This document shows, in pieces, positions 55,591 to 64,000 of a stretch of 64,000 bases of DNA (position 1 is the stretch's first letter; every line of letters starts with the position of its first letter). A model generated the notes under the pieces. That model had not been told where the DNA came from, did not search any database, and saw only the letters and a program-made list of their open reading frames with translations. A program made the translations under genes and the position numbers. Origin of the DNA: Flavobacterium aestivum (GTDB taxonomy: Bacteria; Bacteroidota; Bacteroidia; Flavobacteriales; Flavobacteriaceae); contig NZ_CP113977.2 of the NCBI RefSeq assembly GCF_026870175.2, forward strand, positions 1 to 64,000, given 5' to 3'.

Positions 55591-56082
55591 TTATTTTTTT
55601 GCAAATTTCACCCATTTTTGCTCGAAATAAATTGTTGCAATTTTAATCTCGTCTTTTATAAGAGCTGCTTTTACAAATGAATTCTCCTTACCTATATATT
55701 TTAATTTCATATCATCCATCGCGCTCGTTTCATAATACGAGCCGTACTTACAATTTGAAGGGTTTCCTTTTACATCAAAGGTCCATATAGATAGTAAAAT
55801 CATTTTTTTAGAATTCTTATTCGGTTTTTCATATCCAAAAATCCGACACTCTCTTTGCATTGATGAGTAAAGTGACATAATGCTATCCTCTCTTGAGATC
55901 TCTATTTTATTTACAAGATCGCTTTCTGTCAAAATGTATTTTTCCCAATTGGTATTTTCTTTCTCCCAAGTAATACTATCTTGATTTATCCTTTTTTCAA
56001 CACCTTTTTTATTAGTCTGAGAATAGCTTTTATAACCAATAAGGCTAAATAAAAATAAAGCTATAAATATTCGTTTTGTCAT
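55591..56082 (-). CDS. Secreted protein of unknown function
   Basis: 163 residues, not recognised. A signal peptide (RIFIALFLFSLIGYKSYSQ) is followed by a charged, mixed region (DLVNKIEISREDSIMSLYSS) and a beta-rich end (IKIATIYFEQKWVKFAKK). A CRIFGYEKPNKNSKKMILLS segment holds the first of two cysteines after the signal peptide. No neighbour explains it; 55295-55590 upstream of the next gene holds the Xre promoter and an unassigned GC-richer patch near 55497-55530. Confidence 0.7.
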   Translation of the reverse strand: MTKRIFIALFLFSLIGYKSYSQTNKKGVEKRINQDSITWEKENTNWEKYILTESDLVNKIEISREDSIMSLYSSMQRECRIFGYEKPNKNSKKMILLSIWTFDVKGNPSNCKYGSYYETSAMDDMKLKYIGKENSFVKAALIKDEIKIATIYFEQKWVKFAKK

Positions 56083-56149
56083 TCTTTACTACAGTAATTA
56101 TTAAGTTGAGATTAATACTTCATCTCTTTGTGGCAATTCTTTTACTAGT

Positions 56150-56659
56150 CTAAAAGTATTTTCCTTGCAATGCATCGATGATTATTTTATGATCTTCTTC
56201 GTCGTGAAGTCCTGATACCGTTATGGTAGCTATCATTCCCGCATTCTTAATAAAAATTGGTATTGAACCGCCTTTTGCAAGAAAATCTTTCTCGTCTAGT
56301 CCAAATGTTTTTTCTAAAGTCATATTACCATCTTTCAAATCGTTTTTTACACTTAAAGAACTTTCTTCAAATTGTTTTGCCACATTCGCTTTACGTCTAA
56401 GCCAATTATGTTTATCAACAGGAAGATGGTCATCAACATAAATAAAGACAGTATGATTTAATCTACATACTTCAACTGCAATATGCTGATTACGACTTTT
56501 AGCCAAGTCTATAATTTTCATGCCCATTTCAAGGGCAATTCGGTTAGAGAAACTATCCAATTCTATTTTCTTGAGTACTTCTTTTTCGGTTTTATTCTGT
56601 GCCATTGTCGAAACATTTATTGCAAAAGTTAGTATTAAAATCAAATATTTGTTTACCAT
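56150..56659 (-). CDS. Exported heme-degrading-domain protein (GlcG/HbpS/UPF0303 family)
   Basis: 169 residues. A signal peptide (LILILTFAINVSTMAQ) precedes a GlcG/HbpS-like domain: ALEMGMKIIDLAKSRNQHIA, HTVFIYVDDHLPVDKHNWLR, GGSIPIFIKNAGMIATITVS and GLHDEEDHKIIIDAL. Relatives bind heme or act as cofactors, and the UPF0303 subgroup is usually cytosolic, so the export signal is noteworthy. It may belong with the secreted hypothetical gene 67 bases downstream. Confidence 0.8.
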   Translation of the reverse strand: MVNKYLILILTFAINVSTMAQNKTEKEVLKKIELDSFSNRIALEMGMKIIDLAKSRNQHIAVEVCRLNHTVFIYVDDHLPVDKHNWLRRKANVAKQFEESSLSVKNDLKDGNMTLEKTFGLDEKDFLAKGGSIPIFIKNAGMIATITVSGLHDEEDHKIIIDALQGKYF

Positions 56660-57071
56660 TTTATTTAAGTTTTAAAAGTTTATCATGTCAAAATCTTCAA
56701 AGATTTACACGACAAACATCAGAATTACTCTTCAAATATAATTGATTTAAAACCAATTTCAACACCATTTATTATTTCTAAACCTAATCAATTCCCTACA
56801 CATCTACAGTTGCAATTCTAATTTCGGGCTTCTTTTCGGCCTGTTGTTTCTTGAAAACTTCTCGCCTATAGCTTAAAAACAAAGTACTCGTTCAATTAAG
56901 CCATAAAACTATTTAAAAAAACATATTTCTGAGAAGGTAACATTATGGAATTATATCACGACAATTACTTTACTAATCAATTACAAATCACATAGTTCCA
57001 TTTTTTATATACAGATAATACTAAGAATACGTTTAGATAACATAACGGTCTTATTTTCGTAAAAACTAAAA
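56660..57071. other. Intergenic region with a possible gene relic
   Basis: No complete gene. On the minus strand 56796-56891 an open stretch of 31 codons with higher GC reads like coding sequence (SYRREVFKKQQAEKKPEIRI) and ends in TAG, but a TGA closes it upstream. It could be the C-terminal remnant of a decayed gene. The rest is AT-rich; the promoter of the plus-strand phosphoesterase gene lies at the right end. Confidence 0.35.
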
Positions 57072-57887
57072 ATGAAAAGAAAAAGAAAAATTCCGCTGGT
57101 AGTCATAAGTGATATTCACTTAGGAACTTACGGATGCCATGCCAAAGAATTATTACAATATTTAAAATCGATAAACCCTCAAACATTGGTGCTTAATGGA
57201 GACATCATTGATATGTGGAGTTTTACCAAAAGATACTTCCCTGCCTCTCATATGAACGTATTGAGGCAAATTATAAAAATGTCAAATCTTGGCACTCGTG
57301 TTATTTACATTACTGGAAATCACGATGAGGCTTTACGAAAATACTCTGATTTTATTTTAGGCAATTTCGAGTTAGTAGACAAACTAATTCTAGACTTAGA
57401 CGGCAAAAAAACATGGATTTTTCATGGTGATGTATTCGACTCTTCTACTCAAGGCTATGCCAAAATACTCGCTAAACTAGGCGGAAAAGGTTATGATTTA
57501 CTGATCCTAATCAATAGTTTAATCAATTGGTTTTTGGGTGTTTTGGGCAAAGAAAAAAGAAGCTACTCTAAAATGATCAAAGACAGCGTTAAGAAAGCGG
57601 TTTCCTTTATATCTAATTTCGAAACTACTGCTGCCGAAGTCGCCATTCAAAAAAAATACAGCTATGTAGTTTGCGGACACATTCATAAACCTCAAATGAA
57701 GGAGATAGAAAATGAACATGGAAAAGTATTGTACCTCAACAGCGGAGATTGGATTGAAAACCTTACGGCATTAGAATATAAAAAACAAAAATGGAGTCTT
57801 TATCATTATAAAACGGAACATTATAAAGATGTAGAAAGCCATGAGGAGAAAATAGTTAATGATATTGTCAACAAAATCCTCTCCTAA
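57072..57887 (+). CDS. LpxH-like metallophosphoesterase (UDP-2,3-diacylglucosamine diphosphatase type)
   Basis: 271 residues. Calcineurin-like metal-site motifs: VISDIHLGT (Asp, His), VLNGDIIDMW (Asp), YITGNHDEAL (Asn, His), FHGDVFDS (His) and VVCGHIHKPQ (His pair). The size and motif spacing fit LpxH-like enzymes of Bacteroidota, which cleave UDP-diacylglucosamine in lipid A synthesis. Other phosphoesterase substrates are possible. Nineteen bases separate it from a glycosyltransferase gene with which it is probably cotranscribed. Confidence 0.85.
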   Translation: MKRKRKIPLVVISDIHLGTYGCHAKELLQYLKSINPQTLVLNGDIIDMWSFTKRYFPASHMNVLRQIIKMSNLGTRVIYITGNHDEALRKYSDFILGNFELVDKLILDLDGKKTWIFHGDVFDSSTQGYAKILAKLGGKGYDLLILINSLINWFLGVLGKEKRSYSKMIKDSVKKAVSFISNFETTAAEVAIQKKYSYVVCGHIHKPQMKEIENEHGKVLYLNSGDWIENLTALEYKKQKWSLYHYKTEHYKDVESHEEKIVNDIVNKILS

Positions 57888-57906
57888 AAACCCTAAACAG
57901 TAAGTA

Positions 57907-58896
57907 ATGAAAATATTTTACGCTATACAGGCAACGGGCAACGGACACATCAGCAGAGCTGTACAATTGTATCCTTATCTACAAAAATTTGGTGAGGTTG
58001 ATTTTTTCTTAAGTGGCTGCAATGCCAGTTTGGACATTAATTTACCTATAAAATTCAAAAGTGAAGGTTGTAGTTTGCATTACAGTAAATGTGGCGGTTT
58101 GAATTATTGGGACATTGTCAAAAATGTAAAGCCAAGACAAATCTATAAAGATGCCGAAGCATTGCCCTTGAAAAATTATGATGTGATTATCAATGATTTT
58201 GATTCAATTACTTCATTAGCTTGTAAATTACAAAAAGTCCATTCAATACAATTTGGACATCAAGCCAGTTTTATTTCCCCTAATACACCCAGACCCGAAA
58301 AAAAGAATCTTATGGGTGAAATGATACTAAAGCATTATGCTCCCTCTCCAAAACACATTGGCTTGCATTTTGACAAATACGATGACTTTATCTATCCTCC
58401 GATTATAAAAGATGAAATCATGAATGCAGATCCCAAAAATGCAGGACATATCACTGTATATCTACCCTCCTTTCAACAAGATTGCTTAGAACGGGCATTC
58501 AACAGACTTCCTAATTTATCTTTCCATTGGTTTTTAGACACTGTAAAAACCAAACACACTATAAAAAACATTACTTATTTTCCGGTCAATCAAGAGTACT
58601 TCAACAAAAGTCTCATAAAATGTGACGGTATTATTACTGGTGGAGGATTTGAAACGCCTGCAGAAGCTTTGTATCTAGGCAAAAAATTACTCTCTATCCC
58701 TATCCGAAAGCATTATGAACAAGAATGTAATGCCGCAGCTCTCAAAAAACTGGGCGTTCCTGTTTTGTATGATGTTGGCCCTGATTTTGATTTGATTATT
58801 GAGAGCTGGCTTGATTCTCCTATAAAATGCCCAACAATGAAAGCCAACAATATTCACGAAACCCTGGAATTCTTATTTGATACTTATCATGATTAA
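57907..58896 (+). CDS. Glycosyltransferase-family protein (MJ1255/VC2487-like, GT-B fold)
   Basis: 329 residues. The N-terminal KIFYAIQATGNGHISRAVQL has the Gly-rich turn of GT-B enzymes of the MurG-like type. The C-terminal half has the nucleotide-sugar-binding region CDGIITGGGFETPAEALYLG and the YEQECNAAALKKLGV helix. The acceptor is unknown. It sits downstream of an LpxH-like enzyme, which favours a lipid or envelope glycan substrate. Confidence 0.82.
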   Translation: MKIFYAIQATGNGHISRAVQLYPYLQKFGEVDFFLSGCNASLDINLPIKFKSEGCSLHYSKCGGLNYWDIVKNVKPRQIYKDAEALPLKNYDVIINDFDSITSLACKLQKVHSIQFGHQASFISPNTPRPEKKNLMGEMILKHYAPSPKHIGLHFDKYDDFIYPPIIKDEIMNADPKNAGHITVYLPSFQQDCLERAFNRLPNLSFHWFLDTVKTKHTIKNITYFPVNQEYFNKSLIKCDGIITGGGFETPAEALYLGKKLLSIPIRKHYEQECNAAALKKLGVPVLYDVGPDFDLIIESWLDSPIKCPTMKANNIHETLEFLFDTYHD

Positions 58897-58956
58897 GGAC
58901 AATTTGTAATGCAGCTTAGCTCAAATTAAAAAATAGTTTCAACACAATTCAAAATG

Positions 58957-58994
58957 AAAAAGCCGTCTCATTTTTATTAATGAGACGGCTTTTT
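58957..58994. terminator. Bidirectional terminator between the glycosyltransferase and S46 genes
   Basis: AAAAAGCCGTCTCATT (58957-58972) pairs perfectly with AATGAGACGGCTTTTT (58979-58994), with A- and T-runs serving both convergent genes. Confidence 0.95.
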
Positions 58995-59023
58995 TTCAAA
59001 AGACGCACAACGGTGCTTCTCGA

Positions 59024-61168
59024 CTATTTGATTATAGTCATTTCTTCAATAATGTTATGTGCTCCTGCATATTTGTCAATAATCCATAGTACATAACGAA
59101 TATCTAAATTGATTGTTCTTTGTAGTTTTTTATCAAAGATAACATCTCCAGCCATAGCTTCGATATTACCATCAAAAGCCACACCAATTAATTCTCCCTT
59201 TCCGTTTAATACTGGAGAACCAGAATTACCACCAGTAATATCGTTATCAGTTAAGAAATTCACTGGCATGTAACCTCCTTTATCTGCATATTGACCAAAA
59301 TCTTGTGCTTTGTTTAATTCCAACAAACGTGCTGGCAAATCAAACTCTGCATCTCCTGCTTTGTATTTTTTAACCATACCAGTCATTGTAGTATAGTTAT
59401 TAATTTTAGCATCATTACGTTTGTCTGCAGGTAAAGCACGAACTTTTCCATATGTTAAACGCAAAGTAGAATTGGCATCTGGATACTGAATAGTATTCAA
59501 CTTTGATTCTCTTAAACCTTCTACCAATTTGCGGTAAGCGATAGCGAAATCATCATCCGATTTTAATTGTTCTGGCGATTTAGCTCTGATTTTAGTCATC
59601 AAATCATTTGAGATTACATATAAAGGATCTGTTGCAATTGATTCAGCTTTTGGGTCTTTCATAAAAGCTTCAACCGATTCTTTTGTTCCAAAAATACTGG
59701 CTGTAGCTGCTTTATCAACATCTGCAGCAAAATTACCTCCATTAGCCGTTTTCATTGTAGCAATTACAGGAGCTAATCCATACTCTGATGCTTTAGAAGC
59801 ATACAGATTAAGTTGTGCTGTCAATACGTCTTTTTCTAATGGTGCATAAAACTCTCCATAATAATTTTCGATTAAACTATTAATTTTAGGAAGCATTTCG
59901 GTTCTTTTGGCTTCATTCTCTTTATAATAAGCAATCAAAGCATTTCCTAATACAGACGGACCAGCACCATAAGAAGTAGTTCTCATTAATTGAGAAAGAT
60001 AATTATCATGGCGTGATTTTAAATTTGTTTTGGCATAATAATCATTTATTGTAGCAATTACGTTTCCGTATTTTTCTTTATTCTCTGCCTTATTTGCCCA
60101 AGTATTAAACTTAGCTTCTTCATTTGACTTTGTACTAGCTGTTTTCGCTTTAGTCAATGCATCGATCATTCCTTGACGGTTTTTCCAGTAATTGGCAGTT
60201 GATGCATATTTAGAAGCATATTTCAAGTTTATGGTTGCATCTTTGCTCATATACTTTTTCATGTTATCCATTCCGGTTTTTGCACCTTCAACCCATGCAG
60301 GATAAGCATATCCAACGTTTTGAGCTATCCCTCCTGATGGCATCCAACGGTTTGTTCTTCCTGGATAACCCAAAATCATGGCAAAATCATTCTCTTTTAC
60401 CCCTTTTATACTAATTGGTAAATGGTGTTTTGGCTGTAAAGGCACATTGTCTTTAGAATATTCAGCCGGATTTCCGTCTTTATCTGCATATACTCTAAAC
60501 ATAGAAAAATCTGCTGTGTGACGAGGCCATTCCCAGTTATCTGTATCTCCACCAAATTTCCCAAGACTTTCTGTAGGTGTTCCTACCAAACGAACGTCTT
60601 TATAATCTTGGTATACAAAATAATAATACTCATTTCCTTGAAAGAAAGGACGAACAGATACTGTATACTTTCCTCCTTCATTGTTTTCTTTTTCTATCAA
60701 AGCTATTTCTTGCTGAATCGCTTTATTGCGTTCTGCCTCGGTCATTTTATCATTTACTTTTGATAAAATTCTTTTAGAAACATCATCCATACGAACAAAG
60801 AAACGCACGTATAATGATTTTGGTTTCAATTCAGCACTTCTATCTTTAGCCCAAAATCCGTTTTTCAAATAATTTTGCTCTTCTGTAGAAAGTTCTGCAA
60901 TGGCATCGTATCCGCAATGGTGATTAGTCAATACCAAACCATCTTTCGAAACGATCTCTGCTGTACACCCACCGTTGAATTGCACTACAGCATCTTTCAA
61001 ACTATGGTGATTGATACTATAAATTTCTTCGGCTGTCAATTGCAAGCCCATTTTTTCCATATCTCTATGGTTTAACCTTTCGATAAACATTAAAAACCAC
61101 ATTCCCTCATCAGCTCTCACAGGAAAAGCCATCAAGCTCATGGTTAAGAATAACACAATTTTTTTCAT
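59024..61168 (-). CDS. S46-family dipeptidyl-peptidase (DPP7-type)
   Basis: 714 residues, the normal family length. Signal peptide KKIVLFLTMSLMAFPVRA. The chymotrypsin-like halves carry the catalytic His in VLTNHHCGYDAIAEL, the Asp in GGDTDNWEWPRHTADFSMF and the Ser in ITGGNSGSPVLNGKGELIGV. The S1-subsite position that is Arg in DPP11 and Gly in DPP7 reads Gly here (VAFDGNIEAM). That predicts a preference for hydrophobic rather than acidic P1 residues. It releases dipeptides from peptide N-termini in the periplasm. Single gene, closed by a strong terminator. Confidence 0.95.
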   Translation of the reverse strand: MKKIVLFLTMSLMAFPVRADEGMWFLMFIERLNHRDMEKMGLQLTAEEIYSINHHSLKDAVVQFNGGCTAEIVSKDGLVLTNHHCGYDAIAELSTEEQNYLKNGFWAKDRSAELKPKSLYVRFFVRMDDVSKRILSKVNDKMTEAERNKAIQQEIALIEKENNEGGKYTVSVRPFFQGNEYYYFVYQDYKDVRLVGTPTESLGKFGGDTDNWEWPRHTADFSMFRVYADKDGNPAEYSKDNVPLQPKHHLPISIKGVKENDFAMILGYPGRTNRWMPSGGIAQNVGYAYPAWVEGAKTGMDNMKKYMSKDATINLKYASKYASTANYWKNRQGMIDALTKAKTASTKSNEEAKFNTWANKAENKEKYGNVIATINDYYAKTNLKSRHDNYLSQLMRTTSYGAGPSVLGNALIAYYKENEAKRTEMLPKINSLIENYYGEFYAPLEKDVLTAQLNLYASKASEYGLAPVIATMKTANGGNFAADVDKAATASIFGTKESVEAFMKDPKAESIATDPLYVISNDLMTKIRAKSPEQLKSDDDFAIAYRKLVEGLRESKLNTIQYPDANSTLRLTYGKVRALPADKRNDAKINNYTTMTGMVKKYKAGDAEFDLPARLLELNKAQDFGQYADKGGYMPVNFLTDNDITGGNSGSPVLNGKGELIGVAFDGNIEAMAGDVIFDKKLQRTINLDIRYVLWIIDKYAGAHNIIEEMTIIK

Positions 61169-61362
61169 AAATACTCGCTTTTTGTTTTAAAATAGAAGCT
61201 GCCATTTCTAATTGCTAATTTGAATCTCGGCAATTTTCTATCTGAATAATTTTTTAAGTGATGCGAATATAAATCATTTTCGCAATTCAAGACTAATTAT
61301 CCACACAAAATCAAAAACAAACCTTTAATTGCCAACTCAATTTTATGAATTTTGTAATAATT

Positions 61363-61397
61363 ACAAAAAAAGGTGCTCTATTGCTAGAACACCTTTT
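61363..61397 (-). terminator. Terminator after obgE
   Basis: The minus strand folds as AAAAGGTGTTCTA / TAGAGCACCTTTT with one G-U pair and loop GCAA, followed by a T-run, about 20 bases past the stop. Confidence 0.88.
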
Positions 61398-61417
61398 GTT
61401 ATAAAAAATTTGAAGTT

Positions 61418-62419
61418 TTACTCATTCAACATCTTCCATAGTTTGTCTTTCAATTCAGTCAAACCTTGTTGGGCAACTGATGAGATAAACATATATGGAA
61501 CGTCTTTGAAGGCAACATCTAATTCTACTTTCAATTCTGCTTTCAATTCATCATCCAGCATATCGCATTTTGAAATCACCAATAAACGTTCTTTATCTAG
61601 CATTTCCGGATTGTACTTGGTTAATTCATTCACTAGAATATCATACTCTTCTTTGATGTTTGGAGTATCTACCGGAACCAAAAACAATAAGGTCGAATTA
61701 CGCTCTATATGACGCAAGAAATAGTGCCCCAATCCTTTTCCTTCGGCTGCTCCTTCTATAATCCCTGGAATATCGGCTATTACAAATGATTGAAAATCTC
61801 TGTAAGCTACAATTCCAAGATTTGGTTTTAATGTTGTAAAAGGATAATCAGCAATTTTTGGTTTTGCAGAAGTAATCACTGATAATAAAGTTGATTTTCC
61901 TGCATTTGGGAAACCTACCAAACCTACATCTGCCAATACTTTAAGTTCCAAAATCACGTCCATCTCTACACCTGGCAAACCCGGTTGGGCATATCGTGGT
62001 GTTTGATTGGTTGAGCTTCTAAAATGCCAGTTTCCTAATCCTCCTTTACCACCTTTTGCGAGTATTTTTTTCTCACCATCTTCGGTAATTTCGAACAGAA
62101 CTTCTCCGGTTTCTTTGTCTTTCACAACTGTCCCCAATGGAACTTCGATGTATTTATCATCACCATCGGCACCTGTGCTTCTATCGCCTCCTCCATCACC
62201 ACCGTGACCTGCTTTGATATGACGAGCAAATTTCAAGTGAAATAAAGTCCAAAGTGCCTTATTTCCCACCAAATAAATATGTCCACCACGACCTCCATCT
62301 CCTCCATCTGGACCTCCATATTGGATGAATTTTTCTCTATGCAAATGCGTAGACCCCTTTCCTCCTTTACCGGAAGAAACATAAATTTTTACGTAATCTA
62401 CAAAATTTCCCTCTGTCAT
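61418..62419 (-). CDS. obgE: Obg-family GTPase (ObgE/CgtA)
   Basis: 333 residues. The N-terminal glycine-rich Obg fold includes [20 protein letters not shown] and [20 protein letters not shown]. The G domain has G1 [16 protein letters not shown]3 [20 protein letters not shown] and G4 ISKCDML. It is needed for large-subunit assembly and the stringent response in many bacteria. Single-gene unit with its own terminator. Confidence 0.97.
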   Translation of the reverse strand: MTEGNFVDYVKIYVSSGKGGKGSTHLHREKFIQYGGPDGGDGGRGGHIYLVGNKALWTLFHLKFARHIKAGHGGDGGGDRSTGADGDDKYIEVPLGTVVKDKETGEVLFEITEDGEKKILAKGGKGGLGNWHFRSSTNQTPRYAQPGLPGVEMDVILELKVLADVGLVGFPNAGKSTLLSVITSAKPKIADYPFTTLKPNLGIVAYRDFQSFVIADIPGIIEGAAEGKGLGHYFLRHIERNSTLLFLVPVDTPNIKEEYDILVNELTKYNPEMLDKERLLVISKCDMLDDELKAELKVELDVAFKDVPYMFISSVAQQGLTELKDKLWKMLNE

Positions 62420-62443
62420 TTTTATTTGTTTATATATAGCTTC

Positions 62444-62490
62444 ATGTTTAAAATTGATTACCGTTCTGCGAACCTGAAACTTTTAAACAT
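62444..62490. repeat. 10-bp inverted repeat between the CNNM gene and obgE
   Basis: ATGTTTAAAA (62444-62453) and TTTTAAACAT (62481-62490) are perfect reverse complements around a 27-base loop containing a nested GTTC/GAAC hairpin. There is no T-run. It is located in the leader of obgE. Confidence 0.5.
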
Positions 62491-62503
62491 AAAACAAAAT
62501 TTT

Positions 62504-63778
62504 CTACATTTTTAAAGCCTTAACTAATACTTTATCAATCTTTACGCCATCCATATCAATGACCTCTAACTCAAATTTTTGCCAAATCAACTTTTCTCCT
62601 TCTTTTGGGATATGTGATAGCTCTGTCATGATTAATCCGCTCACTGTGGTCACTTCATAATCATTTATCAAATCATCCAGTTCGAAATAAGTAAGGAAAT
62701 CATGCAACGAATAATGCCCGTCTACCATCCAAGTTCCGTCCTCTCTTTCGATTAACTGAAAATCGTCTTTATAAAAATCTGAGGCATTACCAACTAATGC
62801 TTCAAGAATATCATTTAAAGTAATTACTCCTTGAAAAACTCCATATTCATCTGAAACCAATGCATAATGAATTCCTGTTTTTTTGAATTCCTCCAACGCT
62901 CTATAAGCTGTGGTTTGTTCCATCATAAAAGGAGCATCAGTCATAATTTCGGCCAAATTGAAACTTTCATTTTCAAAATGGGAGAAAATATTTTTCAAAT
63001 TTACTACCCCTACAATATCATCATGGTTTTCGCCATAAACAGGATAAATAGAATGCAATTCTTTGAACATGGATTCCTTTACCTGATTCTTATCTGCCTG
63101 TAAAGGTAAAAGCACAACTGATTTTCTATGAGTCATCAACGAATTGATTTTTCGATCTCCGATATGAAATACACGTTCTACTATATCTTGTTCTATTTCT
63201 TGCACCTCACCCACTTCCGTACCTTCTTTGATGATGGCTTTGATTTCTTCTTCAGTTACTTTACCGTCTGCTGTGGGTTTAATTTGTAAAACATCCAATA
63301 AAAATTCAGTCGAAGTGGTTAGCAACCATATGAACGGCGCCGTAATTATCGATACCATTTTCATTGGTAATGCCACTGCTTTGGCAATTCCTTCTGGATG
63401 ATTTAACCCAATTCTTTTGGGTAATAACTCTCCTAATACCAAAGAAAAAAACGTTAATATCACAACTACAATACCTACTGCTATTGAATCTGCAAATGGA
63501 GCGAGTACCTTAAAACCTCTTATGAAGGCCTCAACATCTGCCGTGATTTTATCCCCACTGTAAATACCGGTAAGTATACCAATAAGCGTTATTCCTATTT
63601 GTACTGTAGAAAGAAATTTATTTGGCGAATTCGCTAAATCTAATGCGATTTGTGCGCTTTTATTCCCTTTTTTTGCAGCTGTTTCTAATCTATTTTTCCT
63701 AGCCGAAATTAATGCGATTTCCGACATAGAGAAAACCCCATTTAAGAGTATTAGAAAAAATATTATGAGTATTTCCAA
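62504..63778 (-). CDS. Hemolysin-like CNNM/CBS/CorC_HlyC-domain membrane protein
   Basis: 424 residues. The DUF21/CNNM transmembrane domain starts EILIIFFLILLNGVFSMSEI and contains SPNKFLSTVQIGITLIGILT and SLVLGELLPKRIGLNHPEGI. Two CBS domains (SLMTHRKSVVLLPLQADKNQ and EIMTDAPFMMEQTTAYRALE) and a C-terminal CorC_HlyC domain (GTWMVDGHYSLHDFLTYFEL) follow. Relatives transport or sense Mg2+; the hemolysin name is historical. The start is TTG at 63778: the second codon upstream is a stop, and the first in-frame ATG would delete the first helix. Confidence 0.93.
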   Translation of the reverse strand: MEILIIFFLILLNGVFSMSEIALISARKNRLETAAKKGNKSAQIALDLANSPNKFLSTVQIGITLIGILTGIYSGDKITADVEAFIRGFKVLAPFADSIAVGIVVVILTFFSLVLGELLPKRIGLNHPEGIAKAVALPMKMVSIITAPFIWLLTTSTEFLLDVLQIKPTADGKVTEEEIKAIIKEGTEVGEVQEIEQDIVERVFHIGDRKINSLMTHRKSVVLLPLQADKNQVKESMFKELHSIYPVYGENHDDIVGVVNLKNIFSHFENESFNLAEIMTDAPFMMEQTTAYRALEEFKKTGIHYALVSDEYGVFQGVITLNDILEALVGNASDFYKDDFQLIEREDGTWMVDGHYSLHDFLTYFELDDLINDYEVTTVSGLIMTELSHIPKEGEKLIWQKFELEVIDMDGVKIDKVLVKALKM

Positions 63779-63842
63779 TGTTTAGATGATTCGTTTATAT
63801 TTTTGATTCTTAGAATCTTGTTTTTGTGCAATCTTATTTTCA

Positions 63843-63987
63843 TAGCCCAGATGGAAGTGAAAAGCCCACAACCATAAAAAATTAATTTTTCTTGTTATAA
63901 AAGAGCGACCAAAGGAAGCTCCTTTTGTGGCATAGAAAAACAGTTTTTTATGGCGAGGACTTGTAACGTACAGCTGGAGATTGCTCC
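63843..63987. repeat. Dispersed ~145-bp element, copy B (possible structured RNA)
   Basis: Same end blocks and orientation as copy A at 44647-44789 (TAGCCC-n-GATGGAA at the left, CGAGGACTTG, GTACAGC, GGA and GCTCC at the right). The middle contains GCGAC and GAAGCTCC. It lies beyond the start of the CNNM gene, in a divergent or leader position as in copy A. The neighbour to its right is outside the window. Confidence 0.6.
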
Positions 63988-64000
63988 TATAAATTATCGA

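Overview
This window is AT-rich chromosomal DNA from a Bacteroidota bacterium, almost certainly a Flavobacterium or close relative. The evidence is the two SusC/SusD outer-membrane pairs, the S46 dipeptidyl-peptidase, the many secreted proteins whose signal peptides end in FSQ or FAQ, the gene order rplQ-carA-eno-gltA beside the ribosomal cluster, and repeated promoter boxes of the Bacteroidota type (TAnnTTTG, several with TTG or TTTG about 19-21 bases upstream).

Layout. (1) 1-4970, minus strand: recR, then a capsule/exopolysaccharide locus (Wza-like export lipoprotein, Wzc-like tyrosine kinase, WbpP-like nucleotide-sugar epimerase) that runs off the left edge. (2) 5223-12706: a CoA-binding protein, a MarC transporter, two adjacent guanidino-modifying enzymes (CtlX-like and DDAH/arginine-deiminase-like), gltA, eno and carA. 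(3) 13005-30251, minus strand: one long str-S10-spc-alpha ribosomal cluster from rpsL to rplQ, with fusA, secY, infA and rpoA. rpsJ groups with the str unit, because a terminator and a fresh promoter separate it from rplC. Two intergenic regions in this cluster (before rpsD and between rpsN and rpsH) carry strong stem-loops that look like ribosomal-protein regulatory sites. (4) 30500-43401, plus strand: an Omp85-like protein, SusC/SusD pair 1, rlmB, and SusC/SusD pair 2. The two pairs are paralogous and share a conserved leader. No glycan-degrading enzymes accompany them. (5) 43708-56659: an accessory and housekeeping mix. It holds a rhomboid protease, rarA, a Xre/RES toxin-antitoxin operon fused by position to a YjjG-type nucleotidase and a secreted protein of unknown function, radC, mpl, a TPR protein, a small Crp/AhpD-like cluster, a GNAT enzyme, and an Xre-pentapeptide regulator with three operator-like repeats at 21-bp spacing. 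(6) 57072-63778: an LpxH-like phosphoesterase with a glycosyltransferase, an S46 peptidase of DPP7 type, obgE, and a CNNM/CBS membrane protein.

A roughly 145-bp dispersed element with strongly conserved ends occurs twice (44647-44789 and 63843-63987). It looks like a structured RNA or repeat family and is the least explained repeated sequence here. The observations I rank highest are that element, the toxin-antitoxin-nucleotidase operon with its perfect operator, the phased repeats upstream of the Xre-pentapeptide regulator, and the two ribosomal-operon stem-loops. No CRISPR array, tRNA, rRNA, insertion sequence or prophage was recognised.
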